A stretch of DNA of 37,464 bases from the NCBI GenBank assembly GCA_027858345.1, contig JAQICX010000050.1, positions 1-37,464 of the forward strand, given 5' to 3'. The first letter of the stretch is position 1. The number at the start of each line of letters is the position of its first letter. Below, piece by piece: positions 1 through 8,906 of the stretch. Made by a program: the position numbers and the translations under genes. The DNA is from Kiritimatiellia bacterium (GTDB lineage: Bacteria; Verrucomicrobiota; Kiritimatiellia; JAQICX01). The notes under the pieces are model-generated. The model had not been told where the DNA came from. It saw only the letters and a list, made by a program, of their open reading frames with translations, and did not search any database.

Positions 1-185
1 GTTTCATTTGTACATATTAAGGTACCGGAAGCATCTTGGGATAATGTCATTAATTGCTGCTCTTCGTTAGCGCCTAATACAAGGTTTGTATTAACTGGCA
101 GTATATTCATCTCCCACTGAGCCATAAGAGTTGTAGAAAACAAAAGAAATAATACTGTTTGAATAATTTGTAGATAGTTTTTCAT
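1..185 (-). CDS. Secreted protein, N-terminal part only (runs off the left edge)
   Basis: Reading leftwards from an ATG at 185-183, the frame stays open to the window edge. It begins MKNYLQIIQTVLF and continues to a small-residue site near LMAQ, a typical Sec signal peptide; the visible mature part is polar. A strong ribosome site (GGAGGTG) lies just upstream, inside the end of the preceding gene. The stop of that gene and this ATG share one base (TAATG), so the two are probably translationally coupled. Only about 61 residues are visible and no domain can be assigned. The neighbour suggests an exported, cell-envelope or extracellular role, which is inference from context only. Confidence 0.7.
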   Translation of the reverse strand, partial: MKNYLQIIQTVLFLLFSTTLMAQWEMNILPVNTNLVLGANEEQQLMTLSQDASGTLICTNE

Positions 186-1450
186 TATTCTTCACCTCCA
201 GCAGTAATACTTTTGGTAATATTATGAGTATTATCAAGTGTTGTTGAAATTGCTGCACGAGTATCCGAGAAGGAAGAGGTCAAGCGATCGTCTTTATCAT
301 AATAAAATCGAATCGTACCAGTTTCTCCCGTAAAGTTATTTTGATTGGCTTGGGTCGGGTTTGTTTCATTCAGAGTCTCTTCAAGAGTGCTGAAACCATC
401 ATCGTCTGGGTCGCTCAAAGCATTGTTCCCTGCAGGATTCAAGCCATAAAAAACAGATATGCCATCTCCAAGTCCATCCCCGCTGGTATCAAAGAGTCCG
501 GCATCTGTTCCGTATAGTCGAAATTCTCGTCCATCACTCAAGCCATCGCCATCATAGTCATATAGCGTCCAAAGATCATAGAATCGTCCAGCAGTGTTTG
601 TTGCAGGCGTATCAATCCATGAAAAAACACCTGAAGATAAGTTTAGATTTGTGGTAAGCCCGATGTTCCAAGTATTATTGAGCAGATTGGTAGAAACAAA
701 GAAATCAACTCCATTAGTTGTCATACCGGACGATGGCCAGGCAATGGAGAGTTCAACGGTACCATTAGTATTAGGAGTTACTGCCGTAAAGCAGAGATTT
801 GATATTATAACAGAACTTCTCATGACAATACTTGCTAATTCAATGTCACTGGTCGTTGCGTACTTCACCGATTCTGTCAATGAAGCGTACGAATTATCTT
901 CTCCAATTATAATGTCATATTGCATACAGATTCTTTGAGGTGAATAAAGTTCAATAAGAGAATCTATGATATCATTAGCATAGCTATATAAATCGGGATA
1001 ATATAACAATGCAAGCCAATCTGTAGAATATTTTTTCTCTCGTTTCAAGGATGCAACAATGTTTCCACTTAAATTTTCTATAGTTATTGAGCCATCTTTG
1101 TTTTCATAAATCCATATTGGATAATGCTGTACTGAACTATCACTCGGTTCTGCCTCAAGAGAGCTAATAAAAGATGAAGAAAAATCACTTGCATTTGTGA
1201 CAAGAAGTGAGCCGCCATATTGAAAAAGTATTAGATCAACAGATGGTGGGGCAAATAGTAAATAGCTAACTTGATCCTGACGAAAAACATCTCTCAGTTG
1301 TTCCTCGCTTGAAATTGTATGCAAGTTAAGAGAATTATATAAGATAGAATCTTGTTCAGAAAATAGAACTTTGTCTTCGGCGATCAAAGTCATAGTCGTG
1401 TAAATAATCAGAGAAAACACTAAAAGTTTTTTTATTATTAGTTGCTCCAT
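185..1450 (-). CDS. Secreted protein with three TSP3-like calcium repeats and a C-terminal YD-like segment
   Basis: The frame is open from 1504, but the ATG at 1450 is preferred. It has an AAGGAA ribosome site just upstream and starts directly with a signal peptide (MEQLIIKKLLVFSLIIYTT, cut near LIAED). The product is about 421 residues. The first 280 residues match nothing I recognise. Residues about 295-370 hold three Asp/Gly-rich repeats (DYDGDGLSDG, DTSGDGLGDG, DPDDDGFST), each followed by a 'GTD' or 'LNP' type ending, as in thrombospondin type 3-like calcium-binding repeats. The last 45 residues (from FYYDKDDRLTS) resemble one RHS/YD repeat. Proteins with this order are common in PVC bacteria and are thought to be extracellular; the function is unknown. 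It is coupled to the next gene through TAATG. Confidence 0.8.
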   Translation of the reverse strand: MEQLIIKKLLVFSLIIYTTMTLIAEDKVLFSEQDSILYNSLNLHTISSEEQLRDVFRQDQVSYLLFAPPSVDLILFQYGGSLLVTNASDFSSSFISSLEAEPSDSSVQHYPIWIYENKDGSITIENLSGNIVASLKREKKYSTDWLALLYYPDLYSYANDIIDSLIELYSPQRICMQYDIIIGEDNSYASLTESVKYATTSDIELASIVMRSSVIISNLCFTAVTPNTNGTVELSIAWPSSGMTTNGVDFFVSTNLLNNTWNIGLTTNLNLSSGVFSWIDTPATNTAGRFYDLWTLYDYDGDGLSDGREFRLYGTDAGLFDTSGDGLGDGISVFYGLNPAGNNALSDPDDDGFSTLEETLNETNPTQANQNNFTGETGTIRFYYDKDDRLTSSFSDTRAAISTTLDNTHNITKSITAGGEE

Positions 1451-1610
1451 TGCGTATTCCTTTTTTTTTGTTATAAGTATTGAGTGTTGTAAATCATATG
1501 CCATTTACAAAGTAAGTTCATATTTTGACAAAAATATGCTATTTTGTAAATAACATTTTTTTTGTACTTTTGGTTTATGACATGGACATGGTGTGTGGCA
1601 TTGTGTAGAA

Positions 1611-1639
1611 TTGACAAATTAATGATAAATGGGTTTTAA
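1611..1639 (+). promoter_or_regulatory. Probable sigma-70 promoter of the GH20 gene
   Basis: A perfect TTGACA at 1611-1616 is followed after 17 bases by TTTTAA at 1634-1639, a weak -10 box. The start of the hexosaminidase gene lies 28 bases further on, preceded by AAAAGGGG. The region 1451-1666 separates two divergent genes and is AT-rich; I see no clear promoter for the leftward gene. Confidence 0.45.
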
Positions 1640-1666
1640 GTTTTAATAAATTAAAAGGGGATAGTG

Positions 1667-3205
1667 ATGGGACAGGATATACCAGTTATACCACAACCAG
1701 TTAAAGTCAGTTTGGCTGAAGGAAGTTTTGAGTTTGATGCCGAGACAGTTGTTTGCTGTGAATCAGGCTATGGCATTGAAAATGTGGCAAAGGTTTTATG
1801 TGATTATATTGGATGTGAGAATGGCGTTATTGACTGTTCAGGCACCGAGTGTACAAATTCTATATGTTTTAAGCTGAATAAGGATTTGCCATTTGAGTCT
1901 GAAGAAGGATATTGCTTAAGTATCGACTCATCTAGAATTGTTGTAACAGCAAAGGCTCTTAATGGACTTTTTTATGGCATACAGACTTTGAAACAACTTA
2001 TGCCAGCATCTATGATTTCAACTAAATTATCAGAGTTCAGTTTGCCATGTTTGGAAATCACAGATTATCCACGCTTCAAGTGGCGCGGAATGCACCTTGA
2101 TACAGCTCGTCATATATATCCTGTTTCAATGGTCAAGAGCTACATTGATATGCTTGCTTTCAACAAGATGAACAAGTTTCATTGGCATCTGACTGAAGAT
2201 CAGGGCTGGCGTATTGAGATCAAGAAATATCCAAAGCTAACAGAAATTTCTTCAGAACGGGCTGCAACACCAGTGCTTGGTGATAGAGAGTCGTTGGATG
2301 GTATACCATATAGTGGTTTCTATACACAGGAAGAAGCAAGAGAGATTGTTAAGTATGCTGCGGATAGATTTATTACTGTTGTGCCGGAAATAGAGTTACC
2401 AGGACATTCTGTTGAGGTTTTGGCAGCATATCCAAACCTTGGTTGTACAGGTGGACCATATGAAGTTAGATGTTTCTGGGGAATTGAAAAAGATGTTTAC
2501 TGTGCTGGCAACCCTGATGTTTTTGAGTTTCTTCAAGATGTATTTGATGAAATCTTAGAAATTTTTCCATCTGAATATATTCATATTGGAGGAGATGAAT
2601 GTCCTAAGGAACGTTGGAAAGAGTGTCCAAAGTGTCAGGCAACAATTAAAGAAAACAATTTAAAAGATGAGCTTGGACTGCAAAGCTGGTTTATACAAAA
2701 GGTGGAACAGTATTTGAATTCCAAGGGGCGAAATATGATTGGTTGGGATGAAATACTTGAAGGTGGTTTAGCTCCTAATGCAACTGTTATGGTTTGGCGT
2801 AATGATGGTATGAAGGATGCCGTGTTTGCTGCGAATTCCGGAAACGATGTGATTATGTCGCCAGGCTCTCATTGTTATTTTGATCACTATCAGGATAAAC
2901 CTGAAAATGAGCCGCCAGCAATTGGAGGTTTCTTGCCGCTAGAAAAAGTATATGCCTTTAATCCAATGCCTCCTGAACTATCTAAAGATAAGCAGAAGCA
3001 TATCATTGGTGGGCAGGCAAATGTTTGGAGTGAGTATATGCCTACTGTTGAGCAAGCTCAATATATGTCATATCCTAGGGCTTTTGCAATTGCAGAAAAA
3101 CTTTGGTCAACAGAAGATGTTAATGATTTTGATAATTTTAAAGTGCGTCTTCCAAATATTTTGAAGCATCTTGATGAACTGGGAATAAATTACAGAAAAC
3201 TTTGA
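1667..3205 (+). CDS. Beta-N-acetylhexosaminidase, glycoside hydrolase family 20
   Basis: The 512-residue enzyme should remove terminal N-acetylhexosamine from glycans or amino-sugar oligosaccharides by substrate-assisted catalysis. An N-terminal GH20b-like domain (about 1-130) precedes the TIM barrel. Barrel signatures are KWRGMHLDTARH, the KFHWHLTEDQGWR strand, ELPGHS, and HIGGDE near residues 306-311, whose Asp-Glu pair is catalytic in the family. The C-terminal QANVWSEYM segment carries the conserved active-site Trp region. An in-frame GTG lies 3 bases upstream, but the ATG at 1667 sits 6 bases after AGGGG and is the better start. No signal peptide is seen, so I infer a cytoplasmic enzyme acting on imported oligosaccharides. 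It is transcribed alone from its own promoter. Confidence 0.95.
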   Translation: MGQDIPVIPQPVKVSLAEGSFEFDAETVVCCESGYGIENVAKVLCDYIGCENGVIDCSGTECTNSICFKLNKDLPFESEEGYCLSIDSSRIVVTAKALNGLFYGIQTLKQLMPASMISTKLSEFSLPCLEITDYPRFKWRGMHLDTARHIYPVSMVKSYIDMLAFNKMNKFHWHLTEDQGWRIEIKKYPKLTEISSERAATPVLGDRESLDGIPYSGFYTQEEAREIVKYAADRFITVVPEIELPGHSVEVLAAYPNLGCTGGPYEVRCFWGIEKDVYCAGNPDVFEFLQDVFDEILEIFPSEYIHIGGDECPKERWKECPKCQATIKENNLKDELGLQSWFIQKVEQYLNSKGRNMIGWDEILEGGLAPNATVMVWRNDGMKDAVFAANSGNDVIMSPGSHCYFDHYQDKPENEPPAIGGFLPLEKVYAFNPMPPELSKDKQKHIIGGQANVWSEYMPTVEQAQYMSYPRAFAIAEKLWSTEDVNDFDNFKVRLPNILKHLDELGINYRKL

Positions 3206-3398
3206 ATAGTTGACAATTAAAAATTAACCCTTGATTTTTCGGTTGTTGCTTTGCAGGTCTTTTTTATGGGACGGATGGGACCGATAGGACGGATGTAGCG
3301 ATAGTTGATTAGTTCGATAGTTGGTTTGGCGTTTTTCGTCTGCTGGCTTTGCCAGCCCTTTATCTTAATCTTAGCCTTAACCTGCTGATGAAGTCAGC
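3206..3398. repeat. Intergenic spacer between convergent genes, with word-like repeats
   Basis: This gap holds the dispersed word CCTTGATTTTTCGGTTG (3229-3245), a GGGACGGAT-type quasi-tandem run (3265-3295), a GATAGTTGATTAGTTCGATAG run (3299-3324), a small hairpin GCTGGC-TTT-GCCAGC (3342-3356) and a CTTAATCTTAGCCTTAACC run (3364-3382). None encodes protein. No U-rich terminator is evident, although both genes end here. Confidence 0.6.
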
Positions 3399-5726
3399 TT
3401 AGATGTCGTAGCCAATCCAGAAGTTCCAGGTTTCTTCTTCGGTGAGTTCGTTATCCTTTTTTACAGGAACAGCGTAGTCAATTCTGATTGGAAATCCCGG
3501 CATGTTTAGTCTGAGACCACATCCAGTACTTGAAGCAAGGTCTGATGTCATTTTAAATGGATCATACCAAACATTACCAAGATCATAAAATACAGCAAAG
3601 CTAAGGCCTCGTGTTACAGGAATAATATATTCAGCACTGAAAAGACCAAATGTACAACCACCAATAGGTTCAATGTCTGTTGCTTCATCATATTGAGGAC
3701 GTCTAACTTTTGGACCAACCTGGCGGTACTTGTAGCCCCTAATAGTTCTTCCACCACCTATGTAGAGCCTGTCGGATAGAGGAATGTTTTCGTTAGAACC
3801 ATCAAAGCTATCAACAACTTCTCCTTGAAGTTTCAATGCAAGAATATGTCCCGCCCATAGTGGAATATATTTTCTGTATGAAAGTCCCAAACGATATGTA
3901 TCGACATCTCCACCTATTATACCGCCTGAATATTTTGCAAATAGTCTGATTCTATCTCCTCGACTTGGCGTGAAAGGATGGTTTCTTGTATCGTAGAGAA
4001 TATTTACTCCAAGTGTTGTTTTAAAAAAGTCTTGATCTTTGAAGTAATAAGAGCTTTCGATATCATCAACATACCAGTACTCGTCTTTATCAGTGTTTGA
4101 AATATCCTCATCTTGAATTCCCAACGAAAAACTAATTCTTGCTGGTCCAAATAGGGGACGACTAAGACTGAATGCAACACCAGATCTTTCAAGGCTATAT
4201 TCATCATATTCATAGTCTAGCCAGAAGATATCAGTTCCGAATGAGAGTTTTCTATCGAGAAACCAAGGCTCAACGAACGACATGTTGAATTCATTTCTTT
4301 TAGTACCTAGCTGTAGTTTTACCTTTAGTTTTTGACCCCCACCAGTAAAGCGAGGCCAATTGAATATATCAAAATTGCCTTGAGAAAATTCAATAAAACC
4401 AGTTAGGCTATCAATACTTGAGAAACCTGCTCCAAGCATAATGTTCCCTGTTTTCTGTTCTCTGACTTCAAGAACAAGATCTTTTTCATCAGGAATATCA
4501 GTTACTCTCGGGTTACTACGAATAAGGTCGAAGAATCCAAGGTTACGAAGTCTGTTTTCACTAGTTCTAAGTCTCACTGTGTTGTAGATGTCACCTGGTT
4601 CAACCAATAGTTCACGTCTGATTACTTTATCTTTTGTTCTGACATTACCTTTAATGATTATATCATGAATTTTTGTTAAGTATCCTTCTTGAACTTTGTA
4701 TTGAATGTCAACAACATGATTTGTAATAGAAGGTATATATAGAGGTCTGACGATTGTGTTCAGGTATCCACGTTGTCCGTAATAGTCCTGGATGTTGTTT
4801 TGTGTCTGTTCGGCAATATTTACAGCAGCAGGTTCTCCTGAAACAGCTAAAACATTTTTTTCTATAGCAGCCAAAGGAAATGTTGTAACACCTTGTAAAG
4901 ATATGTCACCAAAGTAATATTCGTTACCTTCCTGAATCTGGTATGTAACAGTTAGTTCGCCTTTTTTTGTTCTGCCTATAAGAGCTGGCGACACACTGAT
5001 ATCGAGATATCCCATATTAAGAAATTGTTCTTTTATCATTTGACGGTATGCATCAAGTTCAATTGCACCAGGAGTGACTTTTCTGAACCAGTCAACTGGA
5101 TTCCACCAGACCGGGAAGCGAATAACTTTGTCAAGTTCATCATCTGATATGGCAGTGTTTCCTTTAAAATAGACATATTTGACATATTCTTTTTTGCCTT
5201 CATCAATCTTTATGACAACAGATGCAGTACCTTCGTCTTCGTTGACTATTTTTATATCCCACCTAACTTTTGCATCCGGATAGTTGGCTTTTTTATATTC
5301 TCGTTCAATCTTAAGTGCCAGATTTGCCATCACCTGATCATCAATTAAGTCCTGCTGATTGAGCTCAAGAAGTCGGTTGATTTTCCTTGTGCTGAATTTT
5401 TTATTACCTTTAATTTTTGGTTTGGTGCTCAAACGATATTTGTTTTGGAAATAGAACGCCAGTATCATTTCATTGCCAACAGGTGTGGTTTTGACTTCAA
5501 CATCTGAAAACAGTTTTGTGTTAATCAAAGCTTTAAGGTCTCTTGATACTGCAACTCTATCGAACTCATCCCCAGCTTTGGTTGTTGTATATGTTTTAAT
5601 ATATTCAGTGTCAATAACACCTGTCCCGACGTTATGATATTCAACATCCTGAATAATTGGGCTATTTATAGCAAATGCATTTGCTATTATAGATAAAGAA
5701 ATTAGAAATATTACTTTTTTGATCAC
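3399..5726 (-). CDS. bamA: Outer-membrane protein assembly factor BamA (Omp85)
   Basis: BamA folds and inserts beta-barrel proteins into the outer membrane. The 775-residue product starts with a signal peptide (MIKKVIFLISLSIIANAFA). About five POTRA domains follow (about 24-420), with the typical FxGNxxxxxxxL pattern seen in YFKGNTAISDDEL and IIKGNVRTKDKVI. A C-terminal 16-strand barrel carries the lid-loop motif GGGRTIRGY. The start is GTG at 5726: its GGAGG ribosome site lies in the end of dnaB, and the two genes overlap by 4 bases (GTGA), so translation is probably coupled. It is the last gene of the prs-to-bamA operon. Its presence shows that the organism has an outer membrane. Confidence 0.96.
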   Translation of the reverse strand: MIKKVIFLISLSIIANAFAINSPIIQDVEYHNVGTGVIDTEYIKTYTTTKAGDEFDRVAVSRDLKALINTKLFSDVEVKTTPVGNEMILAFYFQNKYRLSTKPKIKGNKKFSTRKINRLLELNQQDLIDDQVMANLALKIEREYKKANYPDAKVRWDIKIVNEDEGTASVVIKIDEGKKEYVKYVYFKGNTAISDDELDKVIRFPVWWNPVDWFRKVTPGAIELDAYRQMIKEQFLNMGYLDISVSPALIGRTKKGELTVTYQIQEGNEYYFGDISLQGVTTFPLAAIEKNVLAVSGEPAAVNIAEQTQNNIQDYYGQRGYLNTIVRPLYIPSITNHVVDIQYKVQEGYLTKIHDIIIKGNVRTKDKVIRRELLVEPGDIYNTVRLRTSENRLRNLGFFDLIRSNPRVTDIPDEKDLVLEVREQKTGNIMLGAGFSSIDSLTGFIEFSQGNFDIFNWPRFTGGGQKLKVKLQLGTKRNEFNMSFVEPWFLDRKLSFGTDIFWLDYEYDEYSLERSGVAFSLSRPLFGPARISFSLGIQDEDISNTDKDEYWYVDDIESSYYFKDQDFFKTTLGVNILYDTRNHPFTPSRGDRIRLFAKYSGGIIGGDVDTYRLGLSYRKYIPLWAGHILALKLQGEVVDSFDGSNENIPLSDRLYIGGGRTIRGYKYRQVGPKVRRPQYDEATDIEPIGGCTFGLFSAEYIIPVTRGLSFAVFYDLGNVWYDPFKMTSDLASSTGCGLRLNMPGFPIRIDYAVPVKKDNELTEEETWNFWIGYDI

Positions 5727-7231
5727 TGTTGGTATCCTCCGGTTTCCATATCTTCTTGCAATTGTTGTTCTCTATGTGGGTTTTCAGCGTCTCTGAACAG
5801 TGTATATTGATCTTCAAAATGTAGATATACTTCACCTGTAGGGCCATTACGTTGTTTTGCAACGTCTACAATTGCAATGTTTGGATAATCTGCATATTTC
5901 TCTTCTTTATATCTGATAGGTCTTCTCAGCATACAAACAACGTCGGCATCCTGCTCGATTGCACCCGAGTCTCTCAAGTCTGAAAGTTTTGGACCACCAC
6001 TATTTTTATCTCTGTTCTCAGATGCACGGCTCAACTGACTTAGTGCAATAACAGGTATGTTAAGCTCTTTTGCCATTGATTTAATATTACTTGAAATTGC
6101 CATCGTTTCAATTTGACGACCCTGGTGAGAGTATTCTTTGCAGTTCAACAGCTGCAGATAGTCAACGATTATAAGCTGAATGTCGTACTTCTGTTTCATA
6201 CGTCTTGCTCTTGCTCGCATTTCCATCACATCCAAGCCACCTGTGTCGTCAATGTATATTGGAGCTTTCCGTAGTGCAGATGCCGATTCACAAAGTCTTT
6301 TATGAATTTCTTTGGATACGTGCTGACCTTGAGCAATCATAAAAGCTGAAGCTCTTGCATTACAGCATAACATTCTCATGGCAAGAGAGGCAGTTGACAT
6401 TTCCAAGCTGAACATTGCCACAGCTCTTGATTTGTTGTCTGAAACATTTCCAAGGGCTATGTTTTCGGCAATATTCATAACAAGTGATGTTTTGCCCTGC
6501 GATGGACGAGCTGCAATAATAATCATTTCAGCAGGTCTCAATCCTAAAAACTTTTTATCTAAATTTTTTAATCCAGTTGGTAGTCCGTTGGCGGCTTTAT
6601 CTCCTCTGGAAGTTTTTTCAATCTGCTCCATTGTATGGTTGACGGTGTCGCTCCAACTCATAATAGTAGAGTTCTGATCTTTTGTCACATCCATAAATGA
6701 TTGTTCAGCACTGCCAAGTATTTGGTCAGCAGAATCAGGACTTGTATAGCATTGGTTTTCGGCTTTTCTTGCACATGCAATGATTTTTCTTCGCATGTAT
6801 TTTTCGCGAACAATACCAATGTAATATTCTACATGTGCGACGGTCGGAGTGGAGTTAATCAGTTGTTCAAGTAGGAGAGGTCCTCCTATGGCTTCAAGTT
6901 TGGATGGACCATTTGGTTGCTCCTCCTCTTTTTTCCATCGGTTTGGAGCTTTGTCAGGAACACTTGCCATATACTCCGAGAGAGTTAGAAGGTCGATGAC
7001 TTTTTGAGCTGAATACATTTTCAGCATGCATTCGAATATGGATTTATGGTTTGGAAGATAAAATGCCTCCTCGTCAAGTTGACTATGGAGGCACAAATCC
7101 ATTGAGCGGGCGTAATCGAGCAGAATTGAGCCCAACACGCCCATCTCTGCTTCTTCACTATATGGAGGCACACGATCTAACATAGTAGGGGGGGCACCAT
7201 CAATATTTAAAGAAGCATCTTCCAGGGGCAT
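5723..7231 (-). CDS. dnaB: Replicative DNA helicase DnaB
   Basis: DnaB is the hexameric helicase that unwinds DNA at the replication fork. The 502-residue product has the N-terminal primase-interacting domain (about 22-180) and the RecA-like motor. Walker A is ARPSQGKTS near 241-249, followed by MFSLEMS, IIVDYLQLL (Walker B) and the DLRDSGAIEQDADVV region. The N-terminal domain carries an extra stretch (about 92-112, Lys/Glu/Pro-rich) before the conserved IGG, longer than usual. The start ATG shares one base with the rplI stop (TAATG), and the end overlaps bamA. The order rpsF-ssb-rpsR-rplI-dnaB is a classic conserved block. Confidence 0.97.
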   Translation of the reverse strand: MPLEDASLNIDGAPPTMLDRVPPYSEEAEMGVLGSILLDYARSMDLCLHSQLDEEAFYLPNHKSIFECMLKMYSAQKVIDLLTLSEYMASVPDKAPNRWKKEEEQPNGPSKLEAIGGPLLLEQLINSTPTVAHVEYYIGIVREKYMRRKIIACARKAENQCYTSPDSADQILGSAEQSFMDVTKDQNSTIMSWSDTVNHTMEQIEKTSRGDKAANGLPTGLKNLDKKFLGLRPAEMIIIAARPSQGKTSLVMNIAENIALGNVSDNKSRAVAMFSLEMSTASLAMRMLCCNARASAFMIAQGQHVSKEIHKRLCESASALRKAPIYIDDTGGLDVMEMRARARRMKQKYDIQLIIVDYLQLLNCKEYSHQGRQIETMAISSNIKSMAKELNIPVIALSQLSRASENRDKNSGGPKLSDLRDSGAIEQDADVVCMLRRPIRYKEEKYADYPNIAIVDVAKQRNGPTGEVYLHFEDQYTLFRDAENPHREQQLQEDMETGGYQQ

Positions 7232-7686
7232 TATGATTCCTCGTTAACAACCCAAAGTTTGAATGAACCTAAAACTTCTGGATGAAGTTTGACAGCGATG
7301 TCAAAAACACCAAGTTCTTTGATGTGTTCTTCAAGCACAAGAACGTTCTTAGGTAGCTCAATCTCGAGATCATTTAGAGCGCTGATAATGTCTTCCTCTG
7401 TAACTGAACCGTACATTTTGTCATCTTCTGTTACTTTCACAGCAATTGTGCATTGAACGCCTGCTAGTTGGGATAGCAATACTGTTGCAGTAGAAATGTC
7501 AGCTTCTTTTTCAATAGCATTTATCTTTTGAATCTTCACTAGTTTCCGCTTTGTTGTTTCAGAAACAACATCGGCATAACCTTTTGGAAAAAGGTAGTTT
7601 CTAGCATATCCATCAGCAACGACCACAATGTCGCCTGCTTCTCCCAGATGTTCAACATCCTTTAATAAAATAATTTCTTTTGACAT
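7231..7686 (-). CDS. rplI: 50S ribosomal protein bL9
   Basis: L9 binds 23S rRNA domain V near the L1 stalk and affects reading-frame maintenance. At 151 residues it has the usual length. The N-terminal globular domain shows the family hallmark: LLKDVEHLGEAGDIVVVADG, then YARNYLFPKGYA. A connecting helix and the C-terminal domain (about 80-148) follow. Its stop overlaps the dnaB start by one base, and the gap to rpsR upstream is 31 bases. Confidence 0.97.
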   Translation of the reverse strand: MSKEIILLKDVEHLGEAGDIVVVADGYARNYLFPKGYADVVSETTKRKLVKIQKINAIEKEADISTATVLLSQLAGVQCTIAVKVTEDDKMYGSVTEEDIISALNDLEIELPKNVLVLEEHIKELGVFDIAVKLHPEVLGSFKLWVVNEES

Positions 7687-7717
7687 AAGAATTCCTTTTT
7701 TTTTAATATGTTATGGT

Positions 7718-7957
7718 TTATTTTAACATACCCATATTACGAGCTCTTCTTACTGCTCTTTTAATTTGGCGTTGTTGCTTAGCATTAGCGCCAGATAAAC
7801 GTGCAGGAACAATTTTGCCAAAACCTGTTACGAAGTTACTCAAGAACTCCATATCAGTTCCATCGATGACAGTAGTCTTTTTCAAGATGCTGACACGCTT
7901 CTTTTCTACGAACTTCTTTTTTCTTGGAGCTCTTCTAGATGTATTCTTTTTACCCAT
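7718..7957 (-). CDS. rpsR: 30S ribosomal protein bS18
   Basis: S18 sits on the platform of the small subunit and pairs with S6. The 79-residue, Lys/Arg-rich product contains the conserved core: an FLSNF segment, KIVPARLSGANAKQQRQI, then KRAVRRARNMGML. There is no zinc-binding Cys set, so it is a C-minus form. It lies between ssb and rplI in the conserved block; rpsF is two genes upstream. The rightward frame over the same bases (7713-7976) is a shadow. Confidence 0.97.
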   Translation of the reverse strand: MGKKNTSRRAPRKKKFVEKKRVSILKKTTVIDGTDMEFLSNFVTGFGKIVPARLSGANAKQQRQIKRAVRRARNMGMLK

Positions 7958-7981
7958 TGGTAATTCTCCTAAATAGAATTT

Positions 7982-8494
7982 TTAAAACGGTAATGAGTCG
8001 TCATCACCGGTATCATTTACAAAATCAACGTCATTGTTATACTGAGGTTGAGGAGCCGGAGCTTGCTGCTGAGCAGATTGTCCGCCGTAAGACTGTTGAG
8101 TTTGCTGAGGTTGTGAATATCCACCAGCGTTTTGCTGATGGTTTCCGCCGCCACTTTGCTCATGGTTCCCTCTGCTCATAAACTGAACATTAGTTGCCGT
8201 AACTTTAAGTCTACTAAATTTCTGACCATCTTTTTCCCATGAATCAAACTTTAGACGTCCGCTAACAAGAACTCCAGAACCTTTATTTAAATATTTTCCG
8301 CAATTTTCTGCTTGCTTTCCCCAGACATCAACTGAAACATAACATACTTCTTCAGCGTCCTGTCCGTCACGTGTTTTATAACGTCTATTAACTGCCATGC
8401 GTAATTCACAAACAGCATTGCCGCTAGAAATATATCTAACTTCTGGGTCAGCTGTTAAATTACCCAATAAAAAAACTTGGTTAAGACTAGCCAT
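7982..8494 (-). CDS. ssb: Single-stranded DNA-binding protein
   Basis: SSB coats single-stranded DNA and recruits repair and replication proteins. The OB-fold occupies residues about 1-110, starting MASLNQVFLLGNLTADPEVR, with the KQAENCGKYLNKGSGVLVSGR strand region. A Gln/Gly/Pro-rich linker (about 112-155) leads to an acidic tail ending DDDSLPF, the usual protein-interaction tip. At 170 residues the length is normal. It lies between rpsF and rpsR, a widely conserved order. Confidence 0.97.
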   Translation of the reverse strand: MASLNQVFLLGNLTADPEVRYISSGNAVCELRMAVNRRYKTRDGQDAEEVCYVSVDVWGKQAENCGKYLNKGSGVLVSGRLKFDSWEKDGQKFSRLKVTATNVQFMSRGNHEQSGGGNHQQNAGGYSQPQQTQQSYGGQSAQQQAPAPQPQYNNDVDFVNDTGDDDSLPF

Positions 8495-8513
8495 TTTTAT
8501 CTCCTAAACTCAA

Positions 8514-8876
8514 TTATTTCGCTGTTTCTTTTGTTTCTACCGTTTCTTCAGTAACTTCTTCCGGCTTTTCATTATAGTTACCGATGATTACTTCATCTGC
8601 AACAACCAACTGAAATCTAAATACATCATCATTCAGCTTATATCTTCCAGTAAGAACTGCGATTTGGCTTGGCTCTATATCAAAAAGAACCTTCACATAT
8701 TGACCCGCTGTCTTCTTGTGCATAGGACGAGAGAATCTACGGCTACCGACTTCGACAACACCTTTGATTTCGCCACCATGATTTACTATTTCTTTATTCG
8801 CTTCTTTAAGAGCGCTTTTCAATTTTTCTTCACTATATTTGTTAGGAAAAATAAACATTGCTTCATAAGTTTTCAA
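8514..8876 (-). CDS. rpsF: 30S ribosomal protein bS6 (TTG start)
   Basis: S6 pairs with S18 on the small-subunit platform. The open frame reaches 8891, where it would also start at TTG. The TTG at 8876 fits better: it lies 7 bases after GGAG and gives MKTYEAMFIFP, which matches the family N terminus. The product is 120 residues and contains the conserved RRFSRPMHKKTAGQYVKVLFDI region. The C-terminal tail from about residue 98 is rich in Glu/Thr. There is no ATG near the true start, so this operon gene depends on TTG initiation. pth ends 30 bases upstream and ssb begins 19 bases downstream. Confidence 0.93.
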   Translation of the reverse strand: MKTYEAMFIFPNKYSEEKLKSALKEANKEIVNHGGEIKGVVEVGSRRFSRPMHKKTAGQYVKVLFDIEPSQIAVLTGRYKLNDDVFRFQLVVADEVIIGNYNEKPEEVTEETVETKETAK

Positions 8877-8906
8877 TTGCGTTCTCCACAATTAATTTTT
8901 AAAAAT

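Noticed and set aside
594-938. Rightward gene opposite the TSP3-like protein
   Set aside because: It is a shadow frame; the leftward frame has the signal peptide, repeats and ribosome site.
7713-7976. Rightward gene opposite rpsR
   Set aside because: It lies fully antisense to a certain ribosomal protein gene and has no independent support.
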